The notes below the pieces were generated by a model. The model worked only from the letters and a program-made list of their open reading frames with translations, was not told the DNA's origin and made no database searches. A stretch of DNA of 49,050 bases from contig JAQGID010000026.1 of assembly GCA_028291405.1 (NCBI GenBank), positions 1 to 49,050 on the forward strand. The letters are read 5' to 3'. Both the position numbers and the translations under genes were made by a program. Source of the DNA: Rhodospirillales bacterium. Its GTDB lineage: Bacteria; Pseudomonadota; Alphaproteobacteria; ATCC43930; CGMCC-115725. Below, in pieces: positions 1-9,043 of the stretch. How positions within the stretch are numbered: the stretch's first letter is position 1; each line of letters begins with the position of its first letter.

Positions 1-400
1 GCAGCAGCTCGCGCCGCTCGCGATCCCAGAGGCCGAAGGCGAACATGCCGACGACCTTGCGCAGCGCCGTGACGCCCTCGCGCTGCAGCAGGCGGAGCAG
101 CACCTCGGTGTCGCTTTCCGAGACGAAACGCTCGCCGCGCTCCTCGAGCTCGCTGCGCAGCGCGCGATAATTGTAGATCTCGCCGTTGAAGGTAATCGCG
201 TAGCGCCCGTCGGCGCTGAGCCGCGGCTGCGCCCCGCCGGGCGATAGATCGATGACTGCGAGACGCGTGTGGACGAGACCGGTGCCGCTCGTCGCGTCCT
301 GCCAGAGCGAAGCGCCGTCGGGTCCGCGATGGCGCAACGATCCCACCATGCGGTCGAGGACGGCGCGGTCCGCCGTCGTGCTGCCGGCGATGCCGCACAT
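1..400 (-). CDS. Asparagine synthase (glutamine-hydrolysing)-like protein, N-terminal part, cut by window edge
   Basis: Only the first 133 codons are in the window. The protein begins MCGIAG, so after removal of Met the Cys is the N-terminal nucleophile of a class II glutamine amidotransferase. The motifs RHRGPDG, HTRLAVIDLS, FNGEIYNY, SDTEVLL and GMFAFGLWD follow in the usual AsnB order. The family releases ammonia from glutamine and passes it to a C-terminal ATP-dependent synthetase domain, which lies outside the window. It starts 5 bases after the stop of the preceding glycosyltransferase, so it belongs to the same minus-strand operon. A second, complete paralog lies at 5803-7704. In polysaccharide loci such proteins often amidate sugar carboxylates or make an amide donor rather than free asparagine; that role here is inference. 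Confidence 0.93.
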   Translation of the reverse strand, partial: MCGIAGSTTADRAVLDRMVGSLRHRGPDGASLWQDATSGTGLVHTRLAVIDLSPGGAQPRLSADGRYAITFNGEIYNYRALRSELEERGERFVSESDTEVLLRLLQREGVTALRKVVGMFAFGLWDRERRELL

Positions 401-405
401 TGCGC

Positions 406-1509
406 TTAGCCCGCCGCCGCGGCGTCGCGGAGAATCGCCGCCGTGCGCCGGGCGCAATCCGGCCAAGAGAAATCGCGTGCGCGGGCGATGGCGCGGCGCT
501 GCAGATCGTTGCGCAATGTCGCATCGTCGAGAATCCTGACAATCGCCTGTGCCAGCGCGTACGGCGCTTCCGCATCGCAGAGCAGCGCGGCGTCGCCGGC
601 GATCTCCGGGGTCGCTGCGCTCATCGACGCGACGATCGGTGCACCGCAGGCCATCGCCTCGACGAGCGGCATGCCGAAACTCTCCTCAGTCGAGGGAAAA
701 ACGAAGATCGCGCAGGTCTGGTACAAGACGATGAGCTCCTCGGGCGGACGGCGGCCGAGGAAATCGACGCAATCGGCGAGGCCGCGCTCGGCGACCAGCT
801 TGCGCAACAGCGCCGCATAATCGCGATCGATCGCTTCGCCGGCAATGCGTAATCGAATGGAGGGCTTCTCGTGCCGGACCAGCACCATTGCCTCGACGAG
901 ACCGTGCAGGTTTTTCTGGACGTAGAGATCGCCGACGGCGAGGAGGAAATCCTGGCGTGGTTGCGTGCCCGGTACGAAGGCGGGATCGACGCCGTGATGC
1001 ACGATGTCGGCCGCTGTCTGCGGCGGCAGGCGGGAGCGCGCCGTCGTCGCCGCGTAATGCGAGACGGCGACCGCCCGCCGGACGACCGCGAGCGAGATCA
1101 GGGTCATGAGGCGCAGCGTGATCCAGTAGAGCTTCTTCGCGAGACGCCGCTCGCGCGCGCCGACGGTCACGGCGTTCTGGATGACGATGACTTGCCGGCG
1201 AATCGCGAGGGGGCCGAAGTTCGCCGGCGAGAGGACGGCGTCGTAGCCGATGCGGCGCGCCTGCAGCGGGAAGCTGAACTGCTCCCAGAGGAGGAGCTGC
1301 AGCCAACCCGACGGCATCGTCAGGCGGTGCACGAAAAGGGCGGGAGAGAGCGAGGCGAAGAACGAATCCTGCGTCGGATGCGGCACAATGTGAATCTCGA
1401 GATCCGGTTCGGCGGCGAGCAGGGGCAGGAGATGGCGGAGGTAGGTGAGGCCACCGCCGGAACGGGCGTGGATCGCATTGACGAGGATGCGCAGGCGACG
1501 CTTCTGCAT
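406..1509 (-). CDS. Glycosyltransferase, GT4-like (GT-B fold)
   Basis: The 367-residue protein has the GT-B layout: an N-terminal acceptor half with a glycine-rich loop (NAIHARSGGGLTYLRHL, about residues 12-28) and a C-terminal nucleotide-sugar half. In the latter, LAVGDLYVQKNLHGLVEA opens the donor domain and EESFGMPLVEAMACGAPIV gives the E-x7-E signature. It would transfer a sugar from a nucleotide-activated donor to a lipid- or glycan-linked acceptor on the cytoplasmic face of the membrane. It starts 4 bases after the stop of the upstream glycosyltransferase. Family GT4 is assigned from motif shape only; donor and acceptor are unknown. Confidence 0.88.
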   Translation of the reverse strand: MQKRRLRILVNAIHARSGGGLTYLRHLLPLLAAEPDLEIHIVPHPTQDSFFASLSPALFVHRLTMPSGWLQLLLWEQFSFPLQARRIGYDAVLSPANFGPLAIRRQVIVIQNAVTVGARERRLAKKLYWITLRLMTLISLAVVRRAVAVSHYAATTARSRLPPQTAADIVHHGVDPAFVPGTQPRQDFLLAVGDLYVQKNLHGLVEAMVLVRHEKPSIRLRIAGEAIDRDYAALLRKLVAERGLADCVDFLGRRPPEELIVLYQTCAIFVFPSTEESFGMPLVEAMACGAPIVASMSAATPEIAGDAALLCDAEAPYALAQAIVRILDDATLRNDLQRRAIARARDFSWPDCARRTAAILRDAAAAG

Positions 1510-1513
1510 CGTC

Positions 1514-2797
1514 TCACGCTGCTCCGATCAGCGTCTCGTAGCCGGCGGCGATCCGCTCGATCCGGTAGGGCGCCAGGAAGCCGGCGACGGCGGCGGCGTC
1601 GACCGCCGGCGGCGCGGTGACGAAGGCGAGGGCGGCGGCGATCGCTGCTGCGTCGGGCGCGGCGCCGCGCAGCCGCAGCGTCAGCGCCGCCGGGTAGGTG
1701 GCGAGGAAGTGGCTGGCGCTGTCGGCGTCGCTGGCGGCGAGGTTGAGGATCGGCTTCGCTGCTGCAGCGTATTCGACGAGCTTGCTCGGCAGCTGATGCG
1801 CCGTGCTGTTGCCGATGTTGACGAGGATGTCGGCGGCCTGCATCGCCGCCGCGACGGTCTCGCGCTTGACGACACCGTGCAGGTGGACCGCGTCGTCGAT
1901 CCCGGCGAAGGACGCCTCGCAATCGTTGATCGCGCCGAAGAAATGAAGCTGCAGATCCGGGCGGCCGGCACGCAACGCCGCGAACAGGGCGAGCAGCGGA
2001 CCGGGGTCGCGCAAGCCGCGATAGAGCGTGCCGATGAAGACGAGATGACGGCCGCCCGCGGCGAAGGAATAGAGTGTCTCGGCAGCCGCGGCGACCGGCA
2101 GCGACAGCAGCGGCGGGATGACAGTGATCTTCGCAGGCGCGATTTGGAACTCGCTCAGATAGTCGCGGCGGCAGCGCTCGACCGTCACCGCGATGGCGTC
2201 GCTGCGCGTCAGGATCGACTGCTCGGCGCCCCGGTTCAGCTTGCCGTAGAGCAGCCGGTTGTTGAGCGCGATCTCGTCGAGCAGGCTGAAGGGATCGCCG
2301 ATGTCGACGAGCCAGCGCAGCTGCGGATTGCGTGATTTGACGGCGCGGCCGACGAGATGCGCGGTGAAGGGATGCGAGACGCTGATCATCGCGTCGTACC
2401 GGTTCGCGCGGCAGAGGCGTAGCGCCGCCGCCGTCGCCGCGGGATACCAGTGAAAGGCGTAGTCCGGCCAGAAGAGCTGCTTCAGCGTCGCCGCATAAAG
2501 GCCATGCGCGATCTGGCGTAGCAGCGATGGCCGTCCTGCCGGCACTGCTGCGGGCGCGGCTTCGATGGCGCGATGGCTGCTGCGGCCGAGCAGGTTGCGC
2601 AGCCGCTCGATCGCGCCGCCGACGCGATGGACGGTGACGCCGTTGCGGGTCTCGTCGCGTGCATCGCCGGGCTTCCAGGCGGCGACGATGTCGATGCTGT
2701 GGCCGCGTGAAGCCCAAGCCTCCGCGATGGCGCTCCAGCGATAGGCGCGCGGCGAGGTGTCCGGCGCATAGATCGCGCTGACGATCAGCAGCCTCAT
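1514..2797 (-). CDS. Glycosyltransferase, GT4-like
   Basis: The 427-residue protein opens with MRLLIVSAIYAPDTSPRAYR, the usual start of WbuB-like GT4 enzymes, followed by GHSIDIVAAWKPG and an acceptor half with VSHPFTAHLVG and DIGDPFSLLDE. The C-terminal half has FIGTLYRGLRDPGPLLALF and PSKLVEYAAAAKPILNLA, which corresponds to the nucleotide-binding E-x7-E region. Its ATG overlaps the stop of the heparinase-like gene in an ATGA arrangement, implying translational coupling. Substrates cannot be read from the sequence. Confidence 0.85.
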   Translation of the reverse strand: MRLLIVSAIYAPDTSPRAYRWSAIAEAWASRGHSIDIVAAWKPGDARDETRNGVTVHRVGGAIERLRNLLGRSSHRAIEAAPAAVPAGRPSLLRQIAHGLYAATLKQLFWPDYAFHWYPAATAAALRLCRANRYDAMISVSHPFTAHLVGRAVKSRNPQLRWLVDIGDPFSLLDEIALNNRLLYGKLNRGAEQSILTRSDAIAVTVERCRRDYLSEFQIAPAKITVIPPLLSLPVAAAAETLYSFAAGGRHLVFIGTLYRGLRDPGPLLALFAALRAGRPDLQLHFFGAINDCEASFAGIDDAVHLHGVVKRETVAAAMQAADILVNIGNSTAHQLPSKLVEYAAAAKPILNLAASDADSASHFLATYPAALTLRLRGAAPDAAAIAAALAFVTAPPAVDAAAVAGFLAPYRIERIAAGYETLIGAA

Positions 2798-5046
2798 CGC
2801 GGCGGCGGACCGAGGGTGCGGAGCCGCTTGCCATAGCCTGGCGAGAACGGCACCGCGGCGCCGAACTTGGCCGCGACCTCGTCGCGCCCGACAAAGCGAA
2901 GATCCGCGGCGTCCGGTAGGCCGAAGTCGCGGATCGTGATCGCCGTCTCACCGATCTCGATCCGGCGCCGTACGATCCGCCCGTAGCCGCAATGCTCGCC
3001 GACGAAGGCGGTGTCGTCGAAGAACAGGCAGCGCGCCTTGGCCTCGTCGCCGAGCCAGAAATCGCCGAGATCGAGCCGTCCCGGCTCGCGCTCGCCGAGG
3101 CGCGGGGCGCAATGCGCCGCTACCGAGCGATAGGCATTCCGCAGCGGGCGGCTCGGCGTATAGAGATAGCTGCCGGGATCGGCGATCCAATCCTCGCCGT
3201 CGATCGCGAGCTCGATCGTGAGCTGGTCGTTATGGGCGTGCGCGCCGCGGCCGTGATGCCCGATCGACCCGCAGCGGATCGCCAGGAAGAGCCGGTCGGA
3301 GCGGTAGATCCACAGGCCGAAATCCGGGAAGGCGGCATGGCGGAGCCCGTGCCGCAGATCGCCGTCCGGTGCGACGATCTCGGTCGTGCGGATCGGGCCT
3401 GGTAAATCGGGTGGCGGCGGCGGGTTGCGCCATGCCGGCGGCACCGCCGCGACCGTGCCGACGCCGTGCTTTGCGACGAGTGCCCGGACGATCACGGCGT
3501 CGAGGAAGCCAAGCTTACGCGGTGGCCGGGGCTCGACCAGCTCGCCGATCGCGGCAAGCGTCGCGCCGTGATCGAGATCGTCCTCGTCGAGGAAGGCGGC
3601 GCCGTCCGGCAGGCCGCGGTAGTTCTCGAGATTGGCGTAGCGTTGCCGCGCCTCCGCGACGGTCCGGCTGACGAAGAGCGGGTGCAGCTTGAAAAAGCGC
3701 CCGCTGTCGTTGTCGCCGATCTGGGCGATGCGGCCCCCGGGTTTCGTCACGGCGCGGGTGAAGGCGGCCATGGCGGCCAGGCTGGCGAGGTGATCGGCGC
3801 CCGGCATCGCCCGTTCCGCGCTCAGCGGACGGCGGGGGCTGGTGCGCAGCGCCTGCGGATCGGCCTCGCGCAGCGCCGCGCGTTTCTGCTCGGGAAGGCC
3901 GAGGAGCAGCGCGGTGCCGAAGGCGACCATCTCGGCCGAGAGCCGGTGATAGCTCGTCGAGGCCTCGAAATTGCCGCCATCCTCGCCGAATTGAGCCTGC
4001 GTCTCCGCGAGCAGCTCCTGCATTGCGAAGGCGAGCCAGGCATCGCTCTCGCGGCTGCGCGGCAGCGCGGCGGCGATGAACAGAAGGCCGGTGATGTCGG
4101 CGAGGTAATGGTTGCCGCGCCCCTCGGGAAAGATTTCGAGATGGCTGACGACGTGGCGCCCGTGATCGACGAGGCTGGCGGTCAGGACGGACGCGAAACC
4201 CTGGTCGAAGCCGCCGCCGAAGGCGCGGAAGATATTGGCGGCGACGACCCAGTTGGCGGCGCGGATCGCGACGTCCATCGTGCAGCGCCAGTTGACGCCG
4301 AAGCGCGGCGGGTTGCAGGCGATGAAATCGAGGATCTGGTTACGGAACGCCGTGAGATAGACGGGTGCCGGCTGCATCCCGGGATGACCGCCGCGGGCGA
4401 GACCATAGGCCCAGGCGAGCACTGCGAGATGCTGCATGCGCGCCAGCTCCCAGGGCACCTTGACGTCGACGCCGGCGAGATGGCCGATCGGCGCGTCGGC
4501 GGCCCAGGTCTCGGATCGCCAGCGATATCCGGATTTGTCGAGCTGCCAATCGATCGGCTGGTAGTCGCGATCCGTCAGGCGCCAGATGCTCTGGCTCGTC
4601 GCGAGATTGGCCGCGTTGATCCGGCCCACCAGCCAGCGCCCGTCGCGGTCGGCGGTGACCGCCGGCGCGGCCGGGTAGCGCGTGCCCTCGACGCCGGGAC
4701 ATTCCATGCCGTAGCGCACCTCGCACCAACCGGAGCCGAGGATGTCGAAATAATGCCGGCGATAGAGCTCGGCGGCGGGGGCGATCCATTCGGCAGCGCC
4801 GCGCACCGATGCGATCGGCAGGACGTCGAGCAGGGCGACGAGAGGCCCCAGTTGCGGGTCGTCGCAATAGGTCGCTCGGTGCCGGTCGCGATAGCGTCCG
4901 ACGGCGGCGCGGGTGCCGCGGCCGACGATGCCGGCGGCCCGGCGGGCGATGACCCCGGGCGGCAGCCGGCGCAGCAGCGCGAGACGCTGGCGGATCAGCT
5001 CAGCCCCCAGCGCCGCTCGTTGAGCCGCTTGCGAAACCGCGACCAC
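2794..5046 (-). CDS. Heparinase II/III-like protein
   Basis: This is a protein of about 750 residues. The C-terminal half has the heparinase II/III signature: GHHGRGAHAHNDQLTIEL followed by DWIADPGSYLYTPSRPLRNAYRS, the His/Tyr-containing beta-sandwich active-site region. The N-terminal half looks like the alpha/alpha toroid (WELARMQHLAVLAWAYGL, GNHYLADITGLLFIAAALP, FEASTSYHRLSAEM). The family contains uronic-acid polysaccharide lyases, but versions in polysaccharide synthesis loci, next to glycosyltransferases and AsnB-like genes, are thought to trim or proofread the nascent glycan. The start is uncertain: the reading frame is open to an ATG at 5121, but I prefer GTG at 5046, which overlaps the methyltransferase gene by about 50 bases; a CTG at its stop codon is also possible. 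Confidence 0.85.
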   Translation of the reverse strand: MVAVSQAAQRAALGAELIRQRLALLRRLPPGVIARRAAGIVGRGTRAAVGRYRDRHRATYCDDPQLGPLVALLDVLPIASVRGAAEWIAPAAELYRRHYFDILGSGWCEVRYGMECPGVEGTRYPAAPAVTADRDGRWLVGRINAANLATSQSIWRLTDRDYQPIDWQLDKSGYRWRSETWAADAPIGHLAGVDVKVPWELARMQHLAVLAWAYGLARGGHPGMQPAPVYLTAFRNQILDFIACNPPRFGVNWRCTMDVAIRAANWVVAANIFRAFGGGFDQGFASVLTASLVDHGRHVVSHLEIFPEGRGNHYLADITGLLFIAAALPRSRESDAWLAFAMQELLAETQAQFGEDGGNFEASTSYHRLSAEMVAFGTALLLGLPEQKRAALREADPQALRTSPRRPLSAERAMPGADHLASLAAMAAFTRAVTKPGGRIAQIGDNDSGRFFKLHPLFVSRTVAEARQRYANLENYRGLPDGAAFLDEDDLDHGATLAAIGELVEPRPPRKLGFLDAVIVRALVAKHGVGTVAAVPPAWRNPPPPPDLPGPIRTTEIVAPDGDLRHGLRHAAFPDFGLWIYRSDRLFLAIRCGSIGHHGRGAHAHNDQLTIELAIDGEDWIADPGSYLYTPSRPLRNAYRSVAAHCAPRLGEREPGRLDLGDFWLGDEAKARCLFFDDTAFVGEHCGYGRIVRRRIEIGETAITIRDFGLPDAADLRFVGRDEVAAKFGAAVPFSPGYGKRLRTLGPPPR

Positions 5047-5816
5047 GCGCCGCGACGCCAGCGGTTCTCGCCGGCAGGGCGAACCGGCTCGAGCTCGAAC
5101 ATCCAGCCGCTGACGCACCACGCCGGCAGCCGGTCGGCGACGGCGGCGTTCCAGCCGATGAGCGGGGTGCGGCCGAGCAGGCTGTCGACGATATAGCCGC
5201 AGAGCAGGGTTCGGGCGCGATAGCGCCTAACGGCGAAGCCGCCGGCGGCGAAGAGCCGGCCGAGCTCGCGGAAGCCGAAGAAATTGATATGCGGCGAATT
5301 CGCCAGCGTGACGGAAGGCGCGGCGACCGCCGGCGCGTGCCGGCCGCGGCCGAGGAGGCGCCGGATGATCGATTGCAGGCCCGACAGATTCAGCATCACC
5401 TCGGTGAGCGTCATCCACTCGAAGGCGCCGAAGCCGTTCGGCACGGTGACGACGAGGCGGCCGCCCGGCGCGACGCGCCCGGCGAGATCGGCGAGAAACC
5501 GCGCCGGCTCGGCGACGTGCTCCAGCACTTCGGAGGCGATCACGAGGCCGAAGCGCCGCCCGGGGGCAAGCGTGTCGAGTGTCGTGTATCCGAGATTGGG
5601 CGCGGCGGCCTTCTCGCGAGCCCAGGCGAGCGAGTGCTCGTCGGAATCGACGCCGACGATTTCGATCGCAGGAAACGCGCGGGCCAGCGGCAGGGTCAGG
5701 AGCATGCCGGTGCCGCAGCCGATGTCGAGGATATCGCGCGACCGGGTCTCGCGGACGATCGCGGCGATGAAATCGAGCCGCTTGGCGGTGCCGTAGGTGT
5801 CCTCAGGCAGCGACAT
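4995..5816 (-). CDS. Class I SAM-dependent methyltransferase
   Basis: The 273-residue protein has motif I DILDIGCGTGMLL (about residues 29-41), an acidic loop VGVDSDEHSL after strand 2, and ASEVLEHVAEPARFL plus RVAPGGRLVVTVPN for motifs II and III. This is the UbiG/Methyltransf_11 layout. SAM would be the donor; the acceptor is unknown but the setting suggests a sugar or glycan O-methylation. Its start overlaps the end of the upstream AsnB-like gene by 14 bases, and its own 3' end overlaps the start of the heparinase-like gene, so all three are co-translated. Confidence 0.87.
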   Translation of the reverse strand: MSLPEDTYGTAKRLDFIAAIVRETRSRDILDIGCGTGMLLTLPLARAFPAIEIVGVDSDEHSLAWAREKAAAPNLGYTTLDTLAPGRRFGLVIASEVLEHVAEPARFLADLAGRVAPGGRLVVTVPNGFGAFEWMTLTEVMLNLSGLQSIIRRLLGRGRHAPAVAAPSVTLANSPHINFFGFRELGRLFAAGGFAVRRYRARTLLCGYIVDSLLGRTPLIGWNAAVADRLPAWCVSGWMFELEPVRPAGENRWRRGAWSRFRKRLNERRWGLS

Positions 5817-7704
5817 AGCTCTCCCACCACATCGCGAAATTCAGGAGATACCATGTCTGCGCGCCGCGGCCCTCGGCGAGCAGCCGGTCGACCTCGGCGC
5901 GATCGAAGAAATCGGTCTCGCGGCAGAAGCGGTCGAGCGTCGCGCGCGTCGTCTCGCCGAGGTTGCCGGCGAACCATTCCTTCACCGGCACGCCGAACCC
6001 CTGCTTGGGGCGGCTGAGGATTGCGGGCGGCAGCAGCTTCTCGACCGCCTTCTTGAGGATATATTTCAGCTCGCCGTGGCGCGTCTTGACCGCGGTCGGC
6101 AACGCCATCGCCAGCGCGACGATCTCGTGATCGAGGAAGGGAACCCGCGCCTCGAGCCCGACCGACATGCTCATCTTGTCGACCCGCATCAGCAGCAGCT
6201 CGGGCAGGCGCAAATTGAGGTCGAGATAGCTCATCCAATTGAGCGCCGACGGCTCCGGCGCCTTGTCGCGGAAATGCTGTTCGATCGGTGCCAGCGCGTC
6301 CCACGAGCTGAGGTCGCGGAACTGCGCCCGCAGCCGCGGCGACAGGAGGCGGCGCTTGCGCGTTTCGGTGAAGGCCTCGGCGCCGCCCCAGAACAGCCCC
6401 TGGCCGGCGGCGGCGCGGCGCAGCAACTCGGTGTAGCTGCGCTCGCCCCGCCCAGCAGCTTCGAGCAGCGCGACGCCGAGCCCTTTCAGCGCGCGCGGTA
6501 CCGGCAAGCCGTTGACGCGCTCGAGGTTCATCACGGTGCGCCAGCCGGGATAGCCCCAGAACAGCTCGTCGGCGCCTTCGCCGACCTGGCAGGCGGTGAC
6601 GCCATGCGCCCGCGCCAGCTTCGAGACGAAATGCACCGGCACGCAGACCGGGTCGGCGATCGGCTCGTCCTGCAGCCGCACCATCTCCGGCAGGAAGTCG
6701 AGGAGATCGTTCTCGGTCAACAGCAGCTCGTGATGTTCCGAGCCGACGCGCTCGGCCATCAGCCGCGCATAGGGCAGCTCATCGGCGACGCTGGCGTGCA
6801 CGCCGGCATAGCCGATCGCGAAGCTGCGCGGCGGACCGCCGTCGGTCTCGGCGAAGAGCGCCAGATTGGTGCTGGAATCGATGCCGCCGGAGAGGAAGAC
6901 GCCCTGCGGCACGTCGGCGACCTTATGGAAGGCGACGGATTCGCGCAGCGCCTCGAGCAGTCGGTCGGCGTGCTCGGCATCGCTGACGCCGCCGATCGTC
7001 GCGGCGTGGTCGAGGACGTCCCACCAGCGCTTTTCGGTGACCTCGCCGCTCGCCGTGATGCGCAGCCAGTGCGCCGCCGGCAGCTTGCGGATGCCGCGGA
7101 ACAGGGTCTGCGGCGCCGGCGCGGTCAGGAAGGAGAGGAAGTGGAAGAGGGCTTCCTCGTCGACCGCGCGGCCGCGCTGCTTGTCAGCGAGCAGCGCCTT
7201 GATCTCGGAAGCGAAGGCGATGCCCTCGCCGTCGAGGGCGTAGTACAGCGGCTTGATGCCGATGCGATCGCGCACCAGCCAGAGCGTGCGCTCGGTATTG
7301 TCCCAGAGCGCGAAGGCGAACATGCCGCGCAGTCGGTCGAGACAGGCGATGCCCCATTCCGCGAAGGCGTTGAGCAGGACCTCGGTATCGGAATGGTCGG
7401 TCTGCCAGCGATGCCGGCCGAGGGCTTCGAGCTCGCGACGGAGTTCGCGATGATTGTAGATCTCGCCGTTGAAGACGATCTGATAGCGCCCATCGACGCT
7501 CGCCATCGGCTGCGCTGCGGAATCGCTGAGATCGATGATCGAAAGCCGACGATGCGCGAGGCCGATGCGACGCTCGCCGTCGATCCACAAGCCGGCGCCG
7601 TCGGGACCGCGATGCGCCATGGCATCACGCATCGCCAGCAGCAATGTCTCTTCGACCCGCCGCCGCGCCGCGGGGAAGACCAGAATTCCGGCGATGCCGC
7701 ACAT
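5803..7704 (-). CDS. Asparagine synthase (glutamine-hydrolysing)-like amidotransferase, full length
   Basis: A complete 633-residue AsnB-type protein. The N-terminal glutaminase domain starts MCGIAG with Cys2 as nucleophile and continues with AHRGPDGAGLW, HRRLSIIDLS, FNGEIYNHRELRRELE and HSDTEVLLNAF. The synthetase domain (from about residue 230) has the ATP-pyrophosphatase loop FLSGGIDSS, then GYAGVHASVADELPYAR and QVGEGADELFWGYPGW. C-terminal VGLEARVPFLDHEIV and RPKQGFGVPVKEW are typical of the AsnB subfamily found in polysaccharide and sialic acid loci. It would form an amide from glutamine and ATP, on aspartate or on a carboxyl sugar. It starts 28 bases after the upstream glycosyltransferase. 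Confidence 0.94.
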   Translation of the reverse strand: MCGIAGILVFPAARRRVEETLLLAMRDAMAHRGPDGAGLWIDGERRIGLAHRRLSIIDLSDSAAQPMASVDGRYQIVFNGEIYNHRELRRELEALGRHRWQTDHSDTEVLLNAFAEWGIACLDRLRGMFAFALWDNTERTLWLVRDRIGIKPLYYALDGEGIAFASEIKALLADKQRGRAVDEEALFHFLSFLTAPAPQTLFRGIRKLPAAHWLRITASGEVTEKRWWDVLDHAATIGGVSDAEHADRLLEALRESVAFHKVADVPQGVFLSGGIDSSTNLALFAETDGGPPRSFAIGYAGVHASVADELPYARLMAERVGSEHHELLLTENDLLDFLPEMVRLQDEPIADPVCVPVHFVSKLARAHGVTACQVGEGADELFWGYPGWRTVMNLERVNGLPVPRALKGLGVALLEAAGRGERSYTELLRRAAAGQGLFWGGAEAFTETRKRRLLSPRLRAQFRDLSSWDALAPIEQHFRDKAPEPSALNWMSYLDLNLRLPELLLMRVDKMSMSVGLEARVPFLDHEIVALAMALPTAVKTRHGELKYILKKAVEKLLPPAILSRPKQGFGVPVKEWFAGNLGETTRATLDRFCRETDFFDRAEVDRLLAEGRGAQTWYLLNFAMWWESYVAA

Positions 7705-7732
7705 GATCTATCCGATAGCGCCGAAGCGGGGC

Positions 7733-9043
7733 TCAAACATGGGCGGCGTCGCCCCGTCCCGTGGCCGCCATCAGGGCCGCCTGGAACTGCGTGCGCACCG
7801 TTGCGCTGTCGTGGCGTTCGGCTGCGAGACGTTGCGCGGTCTGCGACAGATGGTCGCGCAAGTCCATGTCCGACGCGAGTCGCACGATTGCCTGACGCAG
7901 CAGCGCGGCATCGCGGCGGTCGACGATCTCACCCCAGCCGGCGCTACCGGCATAGTCGACCTGGGCGACACCGCGCGGACCGTAGACCAGGATCGGCGTG
8001 CCGCTGACGAGATAGGACGGCACCTTCGTCGGCATGGAGAGCCGGATGTAGCGAACCGAGAACTCATCGAAATTGACCGGGAGCAGGAGGATATCGGCGG
8101 CCGCGAGGCTGCGGAAATAAGCGTCGTCATCGGCGATGACGACGCTGAAGCGGATCGCGGGAACGCCGGCAAAGCAATGGCGCAAGGCGGCGACCTGGCC
8201 AGGCGGGCTGTAGATCTCGAGCTCGACCTTCGTGCCGGCTTCGTTGAGCGCCACCGTCGCCTCGCAGCAATCGGCGAGGCTCTCGGCCTGGGCGAAGGAG
8301 AGGACGGAGCCGGCATAGAGCAGGCGGATCGGTGAGCCGACGCGACGATCACGCTTGGCGATCGCCGACCAGCGCGACGCGTCGACGGTGTTCTGGAACG
8401 GCGCGAAGGGACGACCGAAGCGCTGCGCATACTCGCTGCACATCCCATCGCAAATGCCCATGGCGGTGCGGGAGGAGCGGACAATCTCGGCGATGAGCCG
8501 CAGCATCCGGCCGCGCTGCCAGGGCGAGACGAGGCCGCCGCGGTGGATCGCCGACTGCCAATCGTCCATGAAATGCACGACCAGCGGCACGGCGAAGCGG
8601 TGCTGAACCGCACGGATCACCTCCATCAGCCCGGTGCCGCCGAGGATCGTGTAGATGAGATCGGGGCGGAACCCGGCGATCCAGGCTTCGAGCTTCGGCG
8701 AGAGGCGGCCGCGCTCCGGCAGCCCGTCGCCGAAGACCAGCGTTTTCGCGCGGCGAAGCAAGCTCGGCGCGGCGCTCGGCGTCGCATCGACATCGGAAGC
8801 ATTGTTACCAGAAGAGGCGGGGCGGAAGCGGCGCAGGATCGGCCAGGTTTCGATCTCGCCGGCGCCGAGGCGATAGTAATGCTCGCAGACGTCCGTCGCC
8901 ACCGGCACCGCATCGTTGTGCACTGTTGCGATCCGATCCTTCGGCCAACCGCGAAAGAGATTGCTGAAGGTGATTCCGCCACCGGTGACATGGTTGAACG
9001 ACGCTGCGGTGATGAAGAGAACGCGCGGATGTGCTTCGCTCAT
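7733..9043 (-). CDS. Glycosyltransferase-like protein
   Basis: The 436-residue protein begins with a Rossmann-like strand and glycine loop (RVLFITAASFNHVTGGGITF), then NLFRGWPKDRIATVHND. The C-terminal half contains IRLLYAGSVLSFAQAESL and SMPTKVPSYLVSGTPILVYG, the donor-binding region of GT-B enzymes. The acidic pair of the canonical GT4 E-x7-E site is not obvious here, so the family is less certain than for its neighbours. The ATG overlaps the stop of the upstream glycosyltransferase (ATGA). Substrate unknown. Confidence 0.78.
   Translation of the reverse strand: MSEAHPRVLFITAASFNHVTGGGITFSNLFRGWPKDRIATVHNDAVPVATDVCEHYYRLGAGEIETWPILRRFRPASSGNNASDVDATPSAAPSLLRRAKTLVFGDGLPERGRLSPKLEAWIAGFRPDLIYTILGGTGLMEVIRAVQHRFAVPLVVHFMDDWQSAIHRGGLVSPWQRGRMLRLIAEIVRSSRTAMGICDGMCSEYAQRFGRPFAPFQNTVDASRWSAIAKRDRRVGSPIRLLYAGSVLSFAQAESLADCCEATVALNEAGTKVELEIYSPPGQVAALRHCFAGVPAIRFSVVIADDDAYFRSLAAADILLLPVNFDEFSVRYIRLSMPTKVPSYLVSGTPILVYGPRGVAQVDYAGSAGWGEIVDRRDAALLRQAIVRLASDMDLRDHLSQTAQRLAAERHDSATVRTQFQAALMAATGRGDAAHV

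Noticed and set aside
2992-5196. Long plus-strand open frames opposite the heparinase-like and other left-half genes
   Set aside because: They mirror the third-codon GC bias of the real minus-strand genes, have no recognisable domain and no ribosome sites.
5797-8007. 736-codon plus-strand open frame opposite the asparagine synthase gene
   Set aside because: The opposite strand encodes a full AsnB-like protein with all motifs; the plus frame has no known domain.
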